Shown: one piece after another, positions 18,101-22,604 of the stretch
Position numbering within the stretch: the first letter of the stretch is position 1
Layout: each line of letters begins with the position of its first letter
Assembly: GCA_002373875.1 (NCBI GenBank)
Contig: DFKQ01000002.1
Span: 1 to 27,461, forward strand
Direction: 5' to 3'
DNA length: 27,461 nucleotides
Source of the DNA: Lachnospiraceae bacterium UBA3641
GTDB lineage: Bacteria > Bacillota > Clostridia > Lachnospirales > Lachnospiraceae
Translations under genes and position numbers: made by a program
Notes under the pieces: generated by a model
Database searches by the model: none
What the model was told of the DNA's origin: nothing
The model's input: the letters and a program-made list of their open reading frames with translations, nothing else

Positions 18101-18876
18101 CCCTTATATGTTACATCAGCCTCTGTATTGATGTGGAGATTGTAATACGCATTCTTCTTAAGAGCCGATGCATCAATCGCAAGACTCAGGTCATCATAGC
18201 CCGATCCCTTAAGCTCAAAGCCGGATTCAGTCACACGCAACTTTTTCTCGGCCTTGACCGTATCCTCGGATATTAACGCTATCTGCGGATTACCGTCTTT
18301 TCTTATCGTATATTCCGCTCTAAGACCCGATGTAAGATCCGTTGCCTTAAACACCGTCTTTCTGCCTTTAAGGCCACGGATATAAAATACATTACCGTCT
18401 CCCTTGCCAAACACACCTGTAAGGTCTTCATCGCATTCAGGTTCAGCATCTGTCTCTATATCAAGCCTGAAAGAGTCAGACGAAGTCATCTGATCCGTGT
18501 TGACATACAGGGTAAGCTCCTTAACACCGCTTACTGCGATGGAGCCTTCGAGCGCCTCCACCGACTCTTCCGCTTCCGATGCCAGATCATCTTCCTCTTT
18601 TGAAGCTTCGGAACCGGCTTCGGCCACGGCTTCATCCGCATCGGAAATGATCTCGATATTGGCAGGAGCCGATTTATCCGGCAGGCTGTCCGAACCGGTA
18701 TCTGTGATATCGATTACACCCTCGGAAGAAATGCCGTCAGATGCCTCTTCGGAGATCTCATTGCTTACAACGATATCACCTGTGACACTCGCCATAACGC
18801 TGTAAGTGTTTTCGAGCAACATGGCTGCGAGGGCTATGATCGCAACCGCCGACTTGATTGACTTTCTTTTTTTCAT
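3106..18876 (-). CDS. Giant wall-anchored SpaA/Cna_B-repeat adhesin, 5256 aa
   Basis: Single uninterrupted frame for an exported, wall-anchored surface protein. It has a signal peptide (residues 1-29, probable cut after VMA), an acidic Ser/Glu/Asp-rich region (about 30-130 and 330-390) and a choice-of-anchor-A-like domain (about 565-845). Two FctA-like pilin domains (about 855-1135) and one Cna_B-like domain (about 1167-1290) follow. Then come 24 SpaA-type domains (about 1297-3862), five shorter ISKKE-type domains (about 3866-4425), four Cna_B domains (about 4426-4868), three more SpaA-like domains and a sorting signal. Typical domains start with LxKxD, contain YYFxE and end in VxNTP. These supply the Lys, Glu and Asn used for intramolecular isopeptide bonds in the family, so a long protease-resistant stalk is expected. 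AAAGGAG precedes the ATG. The class B sortase gene follows. Ligand unknown. Confidence 0.95.
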   Translation of the reverse strand: MKKRKSIKSAVAIIALAAMLLENTYSVMASVTGDIVVSNEISEEASDGISSEGVIDITDTGSDSLPDKSAPANIEIISDADEAVAEAGSEASKEEDDLASEAEESVEALEGSIAVSGVKELTLYVNTDQMTSSDSFRLDIETDAEPECDEDLTGVFGKGDGNVFYIRGLKGRKTVFKATDLTSGLRAEYTIRKDGNPQIALISEDTVKAEKKLRVTESGFELKGSGYDDLSLAIDASALKKNAYYNLHINTEADVTYKGNSVKGGVISSLDKNTTTIRLSDLNDNAFTIYIEGENVDNISAAYSVDSINNGVVSVSVSQGSEAVKVEHENDSEEDQAALADDADTTEASEDITAPETGKDSDEAGVSDNEITKETEEAVKRVYEYEDAEVSVTATLQYADAIPDDAEFIVTKITENTPGYNYDAYMQALNDNADRIMGDGGVISDETVLLYDIAFYVTDEDGNRVELQPEDGTVRINVQFKKDQLKEDLAAESGEDVKVIHLPLKEDVKDSVNTTAEATDISASDIKVELVNDSTSVSGESTDFTLSDFSVAAFTSAGKMTPGPDANFRSVLGSASGYGIVANDVTFSGHFESTVAVGTARGNGPMAAPRNAGGNAGKSLIGAYEGGGLLIDNNGNSTDYVVYTTQNAFNNMSDDLKRGRSGVVIDTTTYTESQIKSAVSDMVKAAKTTAADLSEVPAYDFSKVVYHDNARDVLDFKSKGSGTGTYYINFAPGEYAKANMLKIILDEGQNVVFNIPDATVGFKQFEITIGNKTWTTNGNSDEDLVCQNVIFNCYNATKTSTVGSVAGTFLVPGSTFSNDAVSAGWVIADKITKVGGTEWHCVWHDMPPAVGCRFDLTAEKTVDWETPNSKQRFWFDLYSYDFSTRKETLIQSVQNNGKSIVFDPIYYNAAGTYSYIVKEREFEDPDSKYYKDPTEYCIQVVVELDKAANAYKIKSRAIYKRNGLEAKPGVYDDFKYKCDGTVNFNNQTKQGVPFDFTITKLFYKNDGTDWSAKRLVDKYPAYGGEWPDGASFTFDIERFDGGTTNSGISMDSPIPEKKTITLTKDRRSGSFGQVYFQPDRCNSTKVYMYKITERTPAAKDRIPGVFYTQRPVYIKLFVNTYFDWGERAWKVEVVGRSSYVNDNSIVGQECQPISSSSLEFVNAYYAGTLKVKKEVKEESTCTITHVEDDKDFRVVVYRKGDDGSKIYYDTKGNAYIGFHYETVKGNSEITFNSLPAGWDGMKYYVYEIDENNNEIKSGDTHEYYVLYSGLGSDNGINITPAACKQNATVTNKRHATGKVTVIKKDDTSKEKIDGARFNLKDGDDKLVYVSGTPGAYTYSADKNGTSELTTKGGEFYVDGLPYGTYSIIETASGEGYSLGNVVMTFKVGKDGLTNQKISDSSLITFSGVKCSYDAKYTVINRRLKGSLRLIKSDRANASKLSGAEFELYKDGKRYPDTATTYKTDAKGEIYVANLGWGTYYFKEITAPAGYAVPEGSAANTESATINAKNVTQTLEINAYNDKIYAPFRLKKQDSDGKPLAGATFKLYSVDKSNTDNSVKVTGKAGNYSYNEAGSAQVLSTDSNGILNVTGLPYGKYRVYEETAPVGFNVNTTPVTFEITGNGVLVELPFVNTPVKANVEFIKVDGNDKALKGVKFDLYKSINGKFEKVNTLTSGADGHVLVKELGEGSYYFEEQAVTGYEVNKDHYSFEIRKEDNGKTITLPGISKKIDSLAAIVNTPLKGKAELFKYVDRNGVQVGLEGAQFALYKDGKKFGGTYTTDENGIITADDLEWGSYYFLETKAPAGMNPNTDQVKFVISATSLDYTGETGRLELENTPIKGYVQLLKVDEQDNGKLLNGVVFDLYRVYGKGTASQKIEKIGSYSTVNGMISKEKVGALEYGDYYFVETATIDGYELNTIPYEFSIREQDKTIEITAENTRKPGRVTFEKYNSDRTLKLNGAVYELFSTNPKGALQSIAAVFGTEYFSMGTYTTANGGIITVEDLPWGNYYFIEVKAPMGYVADTSTKYSFTIDEAHLDVELTGELGAIETEENGAITLIKNDGEGGELEGAEFVLYKDNAPYPNEDMVYTTDSKGRISVSDLPWGTYYFKEVKAPEGFVTPAGSAAETERVTINETNTFSTVGYNTIEMSNTPIYGSLEVKKVDEKGNELAGAQFSLVKYVDGSEKNIDLTGSAGSYSFDKEAGFLSSRKILDTNGAYLNVTGLPYGRYRLYEEKAPDNYNKVLSAYEFNIDELGVKVEIEFENTPVQADVEFVKADVDNNRLEGAVFKLVKVTDEGEIDKGTVTSDKKGKVVKEDLGAGAYYFQEVEAPEGYELNARKYTFKITAADNGKVVRLDNADTVQNGDDVVINTPKKGSVKLWKTIKGTNTGLEGAVFDLYRKGDKNPIKKGIISDTDGYVRVSDLVWGTYYFKETKAPEGYILEADKEYAFKVDAGNVSEEITVDLKGNELRVDNELIYGQAKLIKQDSVTGSPVEGAVFGLYHANDKTPVKGYERMTTNKKGVIITNDNKDLKAGDYFFKELEPAEGYEPNDEEYHFTINQANMNEVVTAGNDGIVYNTPKKGKVELYKYVKSEDQSEDIDLSGAKFRLYAKTKLFLLFTQNKLVDTYTTDAKGTITIEDLEWGTYYFEEVEAPKGYYFENNDPIEFTISATQLDYTGEYRFTKENKPYKGSVKLVKYGVRGDNKEALQGAAFKFIRVVNGVDTEIPAATEDGLYLTDEKGEIVITDLAWGDYYFEEVSAPEGYALPKNKKSRTLTINASNVEDSIKTPLTAEMENVKIFGNVELLKVDDSTPANPLKDARFALYREDGTRVYVTAAAEEGVYTYSAGKGEEELVTPESGKITVKQLPYGSYYFVETQAPEKFILNDQHLSFKIEKEQEADDDPKIKITFVNSPVKADVEFIKKDAGQPLEGAEFALYKKGAGENGSDAFISNVTSNEFGIVSYRNLGTGNYYFLEVSTPDDAYELLTEPLTFTITREDNGKTVGLENVAGNTVINTPKKGSVKLHKFYTVNNERRGNLGGVTFDLYLKTEGDDELISSYTVPASGLLEVSNLKWGSYYFRETSAPSGYRFDPEKEYPFVIDAKHVNDTINIEIDNPREYGSVELLKLDSIDNRPLEGVVFELKRDNGTGDAEATLATLITDKNGYASKDGLEWGSYVLVEKSTDNEHILDTAPRRFTIDGDNLTKTYTGVDAISNDRIKGYVELLKKNSATKEPLESIQFDLYSGVEGSGKFMASYFTNARGKLEDADHNEKIGPLYYGAYYFKEITPEGFEPNNENLSFFIDRDGQLVSFTDKRTVYNTPKEGSVILRKVDEEGRPLAGAEFTLFTKTPKTLGQTLSSLFSDSYEYGKYTTDRDGYIRISGLAWDSYFFVETKAPKGHEITEPGKRYEFVIGADNVTKTLEIGPVVNRRLKGTLELIKEDEETKEKLAGAKFKLFKVGDGEDTDVSALYGATAGEFMTSAEGIITVSDVEWGSYYFLETQAPEGYEAISETNVVKSDVLTIDAGNQDDSTLIMQPQKTTVTNKKGYGYVSLKKVFDGEQPGSLAGVEFALINDTDNKELGTYKTNEEGMITADVIGRLEYGDYHFEEVSVPAGISYSVSAFKPAFSITESNPLEDPIEFTFVNSEILASAKVIKIDPFSKDRIANIRFNVYNADGDKFITTITSDADGVVEVNHLPMGSYYFKEDKESAAAAGYVAGDDIYTFTITAEDRVAKGEPEKYVTVYKNGTEVVADEVPNPKAEGSIRLVKTGTNLANVKNYLNVSDGEFELYKDGALYKSAEELKAYVTGKEIVVTRLPWGSYYFKEVKAPEGYVLPEGDAANTNSVVLDATNVSDSLTTPLTCQIDDKTIKVYISKREVGGSEELPGAELELYEADGKGTIADGAAPIASWTSGNTPKFFETGVDGALIVSGKTYIIKETKSPDGFGVADDIVFSVNPDGSVKTSARVSGSGNGMIIIMEDAPINTMISKKELGTDVELSGAALRIMDGTEPVESWISTGKPHVINGKLTVGKTYVLEETNPPKGYYTAEPISFMVKGDGRIQVTGNASASAEVSKADRASELTSTLTMYDRPIRVAISKKRLRGSEDDYVAGAELALYEKNGNEYNQIFSWISPASGPVLIEYGLLRVGNLYKVVETKAPDGFVKSADIFFTVKDYNEFEKTDANGMVTQQETVYDESVKAVFSKKSVTGDDELPGATLQLLDEEGNVITEFVSSEKETLVTPVASVEGLTAEEKAAYAKYNVIYGIKLIPGKTYSLHEVSAPYGYAMAEDVVFTIDENGNQKPSPVVMRDKPIEIRLSKKDIGTGKYLAGAGMELYNAADEKVAAWTSSEKPVLLSVRNVGEEEASQYAEVIPVKLPAGTYTLKEVKAPEGYKVADPVTLVISGADVKKDNGEIREESMYDYKEGSTSLIGQKEWVLPRDSEGNIEADFKYPDLKIKLYRDSAEQGKMDEEPCRTVVLENGTTSFAFGDLERYKTSNGQNYEYTYDVFEEMYEKDDPKYTKTKLEIKKDGDQNTVVFMSGFLNVLNQEYTDLKGVKTFTLLKDKNGKILNDVKYDDITIWLLQNGKRADIDGDGKEESVTITGGAKDTNGVAQFTFSQLPKYDLTTGNAYKYTVEETGSDNYVYSITYNNDEVRITNTPKAVPFEIKGVKTWIDPDGAKRPDVTIQLYRDGKLYRETKLNADNTFGFTGLYEYNLGFGNEEGDMASTADGHKFFYEVKEAGALGYDVKISGSGDELEVKDGVANVSITNTIKQEYIQITGNKFWNDRGDSSKRPSVTINLYATDSTGRKDELVDTYVIKNTSSRYEFGTPGRKQLPRYDANGKEISYRVAEEELAGYISEVKGNDITNTPSKVVISKLDATEHTELPGAVLSIIRKRDNKEVDRWTSGTTPHYIEALEIGEVYILKEITAPAGYALARPVEFQVGTNGVEQKVEMFDDPIIGSVTLTKYDATNREKLAGAEFALFTKDGKEVAVNGTTGSYTYSKTGSGTKTLVVNGGGELKVDKMPYGTYYFKETRAPGGYELKSETIGFSITDHGVNVTVSFEDPRLLGSASLLKTDEDGNALAGAEFELYSKTPTTTGQAAASTVFSDAYYRYGTYTTDSDGRIRVEDLPWDDYYFIETKAPEGYQTNRDTNGDPLVYTFTINADNAGSSVVNVATVTNEKIDTGVLGERIPPAEKVSGVLGVRSKPKAGVLGTRVGPATGDASAIALWITLLVACIGTIVWMIASRKKKGLEN
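3109..3225 (-). other. Cell-wall sorting signal of the giant adhesin
   Basis: Residues 5218-5256 read VGPATGD, then a hydrophobic stretch of about 20 residues, then SRKKKGLEN. This is the motif-TM-positive-tail layout of a sortase substrate, but with GPATG rather than LPxTG. Three VLGxR units just upstream (VLGER, VLGVR, VLGTR) form a short linker repeat. Confidence 0.85.
4275..5605 (-). repeat. Block of four Cna_B domains in the adhesin
   Basis: Residues about 4424-4867 hold four domains beginning GQKEWVLP, GVKTFTLL, GVKTWIDP and GNKFWND. Each continues with a KLYRD-like strand and a Y(T/E)YxVxEx strand. These are closer to collagen-adhesin B domains than to the SpaA array on either side. 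Confidence 0.8.
5610..7280 (-). repeat. Block of five ISKKE-type SpaA-like domains
   Basis: Five shorter units begin with ISKREVGGSEELPGAEL-like strands (VYISKRE, TMISKKE, VAISKKR, AVFSKKS, IRLSKKD). They carry a conserved W(T/I)S segment and a GKTYxLxE(V/T) strand. They form a subfamily distinct from the YYFxE domains. A sixth unit of this type (VVISKLD, about 4270) follows the Cna_B block. Confidence 0.8.
7290..14988 (-). repeat. Array of 24 SpaA-type domains with a six-domain super-repeat
   Basis: Each unit of about 95-120 aa has a (G/A)xVxLxKxD start, a GAxFxLY strand, a (L/P)WGxYYFxE strand and an NTPxK end. The units are strongly diverged but fall into recurring types. For example, an (A/G)xVEFIK unit with DNGK near its end recurs near 13967, 12075 and 10133. 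The LPYG(K/R/S)Y unit just before it recurs near 14095, 12205 and 10280. The period is about 1.9 kb, or six domains, which suggests ancient block duplication. Confidence 0.8.
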
Positions 18877-18967
18877 AGCGTTCTCCTTTAAATAACTCCC
18901 CTATAGAATAAGACTACCTGTTATGCTCAAAGGGTTCATAAAAATTCAAAACTATAAATTACATCAC

Positions 18968-18973
18968 ATTATA
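18968..18973 (-). promoter_or_regulatory. Extended -10 promoter of the giant adhesin gene
   Basis: On the minus strand TG-T-TATAAT forms an extended -10 element. No good -35 is visible at 16-18 nt. The predicted start near 18961 gives a 5' leader of about 85 nt, in which I find no riboswitch signature. The rest of 18877-19169 holds the tpiA terminator and AT-rich sequence. Confidence 0.5.
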
Positions 18974-19087
18974 ACATCATTCGGTGATTTTCGCACTATT
19001 ATTTATTAATTTTTTTATAAATATCGCGGCGCAGTCATACTGCATTTTATTTGTGACAATTATGATTGTAATTTTTGCACAAAAAAT

Positions 19088-19117
19088 CAGGAGATATGGC
19101 AAATGTCATATCTCCTG
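19088..19117 (-). terminator. Terminator of tpiA
   Basis: An 11-bp perfect stem (CAGGAGATATG with CATATCTCCTG) with an 8-nt loop is followed on the minus strand by ATTTTTTG. There is also a T run on the plus-strand side, so it could act in both directions. Confidence 0.85.
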
Positions 19118-19169
19118 AGCTTTTTCTTCTATATTAATACCCTTAAATCAACTGTTTCAATTCTTAACC

Positions 19170-19916
19170 TTAAGCATTAACGATCTGTCCAAAGTCAGGC
19201 TTAAGGGAAGCACCGCCGATAAGGCCTCCGTCTATATCGGGCTTATCAAGGAGCTCGGCCGCATTGGCTGCATTCATGGAGCCGCCATACTGGATGCGTA
19301 CTTCCTCAGCTGTTGCAGCATCATAAAGCTCGGCTATATAATCACGGATGAGCTTACATACCTCTTCGGCCTGATCAGCCGTTGCTGTCTTACCTGTACC
19401 GATAGCCCAGATCGGCTCATAAGCTATAACAAGGTTCTTGACCTGGTCGGCGCTAAGACCTGTAAGATCCCACTTGATCTGTCTCTTGATCCAGTCGGCA
19501 TATACGCCTGCCTCACGGAGCTCAAGACTCTCGCCGCAGCAAAGGATCGGTGAAAGGCCTGCCTCGAATGCCTTCTTAACCTTCTTATTGATAAGGATAT
19601 CATTCTCGCCGAAGATATCCCTTCTCTCCGAGTGGCCGATTATGATGTACTTAACTCCGGCATCCTTAAGCATGGGAGCCGAGATCTCGCCTGTGTATGC
19701 GCCCTTGTCTTCAATATAGAAATTCTGGGCACCAAGCTGCACGTTTGAACCCTTTATTGCCTCGGCTACGGGGCAGATATCGATTGCGGGTACGCAGTAT
19801 ACTACGTCCACGTCATCATTCTTTACAAGGTTCTTAAGTGTTTCTACAAGTTCCACGGCTTCGGAAGGGGTCTTGTTCATCTTCCAGTTGCCGGCAATGA
19901 TTCTTCTTCTTGACAT
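19170..19916 (-). CDS. tpiA: Triosephosphate isomerase
   Basis: Interconverts dihydroxyacetone phosphate and glyceraldehyde 3-phosphate in glycolysis (cytoplasmic TIM barrel). Family motifs are clear: AGNWKMN at the start with the active-site Lys, the catalytic His in IIGHSERR, the catalytic Glu in VIAYEPIWAIGTGKTA (loop 6) and the phosphate-binding IQYGGSM and LIGGAS. I start it at the ATG before SRRRIIAGNWKMN, giving 248 aa, the normal length. This ATG is preceded by AGGAGG at good distance. An open frame continues upstream to 20009, but those 31 codons come from a palindromic intergenic segment. It follows pgk by about 200 bp and is probably co-transcribed with it. Confidence 0.97.
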   Translation of the reverse strand: MSRRRIIAGNWKMNKTPSEAVELVETLKNLVKNDDVDVVYCVPAIDICPVAEAIKGSNVQLGAQNFYIEDKGAYTGEISAPMLKDAGVKYIIIGHSERRDIFGENDILINKKVKKAFEAGLSPILCCGESLELREAGVYADWIKRQIKWDLTGLSADQVKNLVIAYEPIWAIGTGKTATADQAEEVCKLIRDYIAELYDAATAEEVRIQYGGSMNAANAAELLDKPDIDGGLIGGASLKPDFGQIVNA

Positions 19917-19950
19917 GGTGTATGTCCTCCTACTTTTTCTCACTTTTCTT

Positions 19951-20101
19951 GGCGCACACTCAAAAATGCTTAGCATTTTTTCGTTCGTGTTGCGCGTCCT
20001 ATCCTTCACATATGCTGCATATTTGCAAGCAAATATGCTTAATTACGAAAGCCCCATCATGCGCTTCATGCAAGCATGGCGCAAAATGTATCTTCCGTAA
20101 T
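19951..20101. repeat. Palindrome-rich intergenic element between pgk and tpiA
   Basis: Several inverted repeats are packed into 150 bp. AAAAATGC/GCATTTTT lies at 19962-19980, inside GCGCACA/TGTTGCGC (19952-19958 and 19988-19995). A 10-bp arm pair GCATATTTGC/GCAAATATGC lies at 20017-20038. ATTACG/CGTAAT (20042-20047 and 20096-20101) encloses TGCGC/GCGCA and CATGC/GCATG. The segment resembles REP/BIME-like or small mobile palindromic elements. In the pgk-tpiA transcript it could act as an RNA stabiliser, processing site or partial terminator. Whether it is dispersed in the genome cannot be told from one copy. Confidence 0.6.
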
Positions 20102-20114
20102 ATGCATATGCAAT

Positions 20115-21347
20115 TTACTTATCATCTGCTGCATAAACTCCGGGCAGTTCTTTGCCTTCAAGAAACTCAAGTGAAGCGCCGCCGCCTGTTGAGATGTGGC
20201 TCATCTTGTCAGCGAAGCCTAACTGGTTGCAGGCTGCTGCGGAATCACCGCCGCCGATGATGGTTGTTGCGTCTGTCTCGGCAAGAGCCTTGGCAACAGC
20301 TATCGTACCCCTGGCAAGAGTAGGATTCTCGAATACGCCCATAGGGCCGTTCCATACAACAGTCTTGGCCGACTTAACTGCGTCAGCGAAGAGCTCCTGA
20401 GTCTTGGGACCTATATCAAGACCTTCCATATCAGCAGGGATTGCACTTGAATCAACATAGCTTACATCAACGGGTCCGTCGATGGGATCAGGGAATGATT
20501 TTGCAATGCCGGTATCAACAGGAAGAAGGAGCTTCTTACCAAGCTTATCGGCCTTAGCCATCATCTCCTTGCAGTAATCGATCTTCTCATCATCAACCAG
20601 TGACTTACCGATCTCGTAGCCCTTGGCCTTAAGGAAGGTAAACGCCATACCTCCGCCAATGATAAGGGTATCAGCCTTCTCAAGAAGGTTATCGATAACG
20701 TTGAGCTTATCGGCAACCTTGGCGCCTCCAAGGATAGCAACGAAAGGACGAACGGGATTCTCAACAGCATTGCCCAGGAAATCGATCTCCTTCTGCATAA
20801 GATAGCCGACTGCATTGGTGCCGCCCTTCTCGGTTATATACTTGGTCACAACGGCAACAGATGCATGAGCCCTGTGAGCCGAACCGAAGGCATCACACAC
20901 ATAGTCATCAGCCAGATCGGCAAGTTCCTTAGCGAAGCCCTCGCCCGCCTTCTGAGGCTTGGTCTCTTCCTCGCCCCTGAAACGTGTATTCTGAAGAAGA
21001 ACAACATCTCCGTCCTTCATATCCGCAACAGCTTTTGTTGCATCAGCTCCGGTAACGTTGTAGTCAGATACGAAAACAACATCTTTACCGAGCTTCTCGG
21101 ATAATCTCTTGGCAACAGGTGCAAGGCTCTCCTTCTCATTGGGACCTTCCTTAACCTTACCAAGATGTGAGCAAAGTATAACCTTAGCTCCGTCCTTTAT
21201 AAGCTTATTGATGGTAGGGAGTGCAGCAACGATACGTGTCTCGTCAGTAATCTCACCATTCTTTAAAGGAACGTTAAAGTCACATCTTACAAGTACTCTT
21301 CTGCCCTTTGCGTTAAAGTCGTCAACGCTCTTCTTGTTTAATGACAT
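20115..21347 (-). CDS. pgk: Phosphoglycerate kinase
   Basis: Transfers phosphate from 1,3-bisphosphoglycerate to ADP in glycolysis; cytoplasmic two-domain enzyme. The 410-aa length is normal. Visible motifs include VLVRCDFNVPL near the N-terminus, the substrate-binding LCSHLGK, LLQNTRF, the hinge ILGGAKVADK, the nucleotide-binding WNGPMGVFE and the C-terminal TTIIGGGDSAAA and STGGGASLEFLEG. The ATG is preceded by GAGGAGG. It has its own extended -10 promoter. tpiA follows and gap probably lies upstream, but five unrelated genes and a 127-aa gene separate gap from pgk. Confidence 0.98.
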   Translation of the reverse strand: MSLNKKSVDDFNAKGRRVLVRCDFNVPLKNGEITDETRIVAALPTINKLIKDGAKVILCSHLGKVKEGPNEKESLAPVAKRLSEKLGKDVVFVSDYNVTGADATKAVADMKDGDVVLLQNTRFRGEEETKPQKAGEGFAKELADLADDYVCDAFGSAHRAHASVAVVTKYITEKGGTNAVGYLMQKEIDFLGNAVENPVRPFVAILGGAKVADKLNVIDNLLEKADTLIIGGGMAFTFLKAKGYEIGKSLVDDEKIDYCKEMMAKADKLGKKLLLPVDTGIAKSFPDPIDGPVDVSYVDSSAIPADMEGLDIGPKTQELFADAVKSAKTVVWNGPMGVFENPTLARGTIAVAKALAETDATTIIGGGDSAAACNQLGFADKMSHISTGGGASLEFLEGKELPGVYAADDK

Positions 21348-21386
21348 AGCAATGTCCTCCTCGTTTTTTATTTACCAACGTCTTGT

Positions 21387-21392
21387 ATTATA
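21387..21392 (-). promoter_or_regulatory. Extended -10 promoter of pgk
   Basis: On the minus strand TG-A-TATAAT forms an extended -10 in the gap between the lyase gene and pgk. The -35 is weak. The predicted start near 21380 gives a leader of about 33 nt with a strong ribosome binding site. Confidence 0.6.
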
Positions 21393-21446
21393 TCATATAT
21401 CCACGACAAAATACACCATGTTTTATTGTTTTTTGCGGTTATCTCT

Positions 21447-22604
21447 TTATTTCAAAGCCTCCCTGAGTCTGTGCATCCCGTCCTCAACAAGCGAGGCGGG
21501 AGCCGCTACATTCATGCGCAGAAAGGCAGATCCGTTGCCGCCGTATATCGATCCTGCCGACAGAAACAGTCCCGTCTTTTTTCTTATATCCATCGCCAGG
21601 CGCGCGGAATCATCCGTATATGCGCTCATATCAAGCCACATAAGATAAGTGGCGTTCTGCTCCACGCATCTTATCTCAGGAAGTTCCTTCTTTATGAATT
21701 CACGGACCAGACATTTATTCCCTTCAATATAGTCCCTTAACCGGGTGAGCCATTCCCAGCCGTCATCACAAAAGGCGGCCACGGCACAATCTATTGCGAA
21801 GGCTCCCGGTTCGGCAACCTCATCGGTGTTAAGCGCCCTGTCCATCCGCTGTCTGAGCCCCTCTTCCGGAACGATCACCGCCGCACTCTGAAGGCCAGGT
21901 ACCCCGAAGGTCTTAGTCGGTGCCACAGCGGTTATACTGTTGTCCCTGCACACATCCGAAACCGAAGCAAAGGGGACATACTCACAGCCGGGAGCTGTCA
22001 GGTCGCAGTGTATCTCATCCGAAAAGACCAGGACATGATGACGTTTCGCCAATTCCCCGACCTTCTCAAGAGTTCCTCTGTCCCAGATCCTGCCCCCGGG
22101 ATTTTGAGGATTACAAAGAAGAAGCATGGTGGCAAGCGGGTCACTCATCTTTTTCTCAAGGTCATTAAGATCCATCGAATAGACGTTGTCACTGTATATC
22201 AGGGGATTCTCCAAGACCCGGCGGCCGTTGTTGATTATGGAATTAAAGAACATGTTGTATACAGGAGTCTGCACAATAACCTTTTCAGCCGGTGTTGTGA
22301 ACTTACGGATCGCCGTGGATATGGCCGGTATGACACCTGTTGTGAAGATCAGCCATTTCTTTTCCAAATCAAATCCGTGATGCTTCCCCCACCAGCCCCT
22401 GTATGCTTCATACCATTCATCGGGAATGATACCGTAACCGAAGATCCTCTCTTCTACACGCCGTTTAAGCGCATCAACGATACAGGGGGCCGTTTCAAAA
22501 TCCATATCAGCCACCCACATCGGCAGCTCACCTTCTGCAACATCCCATTTAAGACTCGATGTATTGCGCCTGTCAATGACTTTGTCAAAATCATATGCGC
22601 TCAT
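21447..22604 (-). CDS. PatB/MalY-type PLP-dependent aminotransferase / cystathionine beta-lyase
   Basis: Fold type I PLP enzyme of about 385 aa, probably a C-S beta-lyase acting on cystathionine, cysteine or a related thioether. The N-terminus (DRRNTSSLKWD, then LPMWVADMDFETAP) is typical of the MalY/PatB group. Numbered from a GTG two codons further upstream, the PLP residues are Asn167 (CNPQNPGG), Asp198 (FSDEIH) and the Schiff-base Lys233 in PTKTFGVPGLQ. The likely start is the ATG whose first base is the last base of the stop codon of the preceding gene (TAATG), with GGAGGG upstream. The two genes are therefore translationally coupled. The exact substrate cannot be read from sequence; MalY relatives also have regulatory roles. 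Confidence 0.9.
   Translation of the reverse strand: MSAYDFDKVIDRRNTSSLKWDVAEGELPMWVADMDFETAPCIVDALKRRVEERIFGYGIIPDEWYEAYRGWWGKHHGFDLEKKWLIFTTGVIPAISTAIRKFTTPAEKVIVQTPVYNMFFNSIINNGRRVLENPLIYSDNVYSMDLNDLEKKMSDPLATMLLLCNPQNPGGRIWDRGTLEKVGELAKRHHVLVFSDEIHCDLTAPGCEYVPFASVSDVCRDNSITAVAPTKTFGVPGLQSAAVIVPEEGLRQRMDRALNTDEVAEPGAFAIDCAVAAFCDDGWEWLTRLRDYIEGNKCLVREFIKKELPEIRCVEQNATYLMWLDMSAYTDDSARLAMDIRKKTGLFLSAGSIYGGNGSAFLRMNVAAPASLVEDGMHRLREALK

Noticed and set aside
18877..19087. Search for a second c-di-GMP aptamer in the leader of the adhesin gene
   Set aside because: No GGCAAAC, GACGCAAAG or similar signature is present in the leader; only an extended -10 and AT-rich sequence are seen.
19917..20009. 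31-codon N-terminal extension of triosephosphate isomerase
   Set aside because: The extra codons are encoded by the palindromic spacer, have no family similarity, and the internal ATG at 19916 has a good AGGAGG site and gives the normal 248-aa enzyme.
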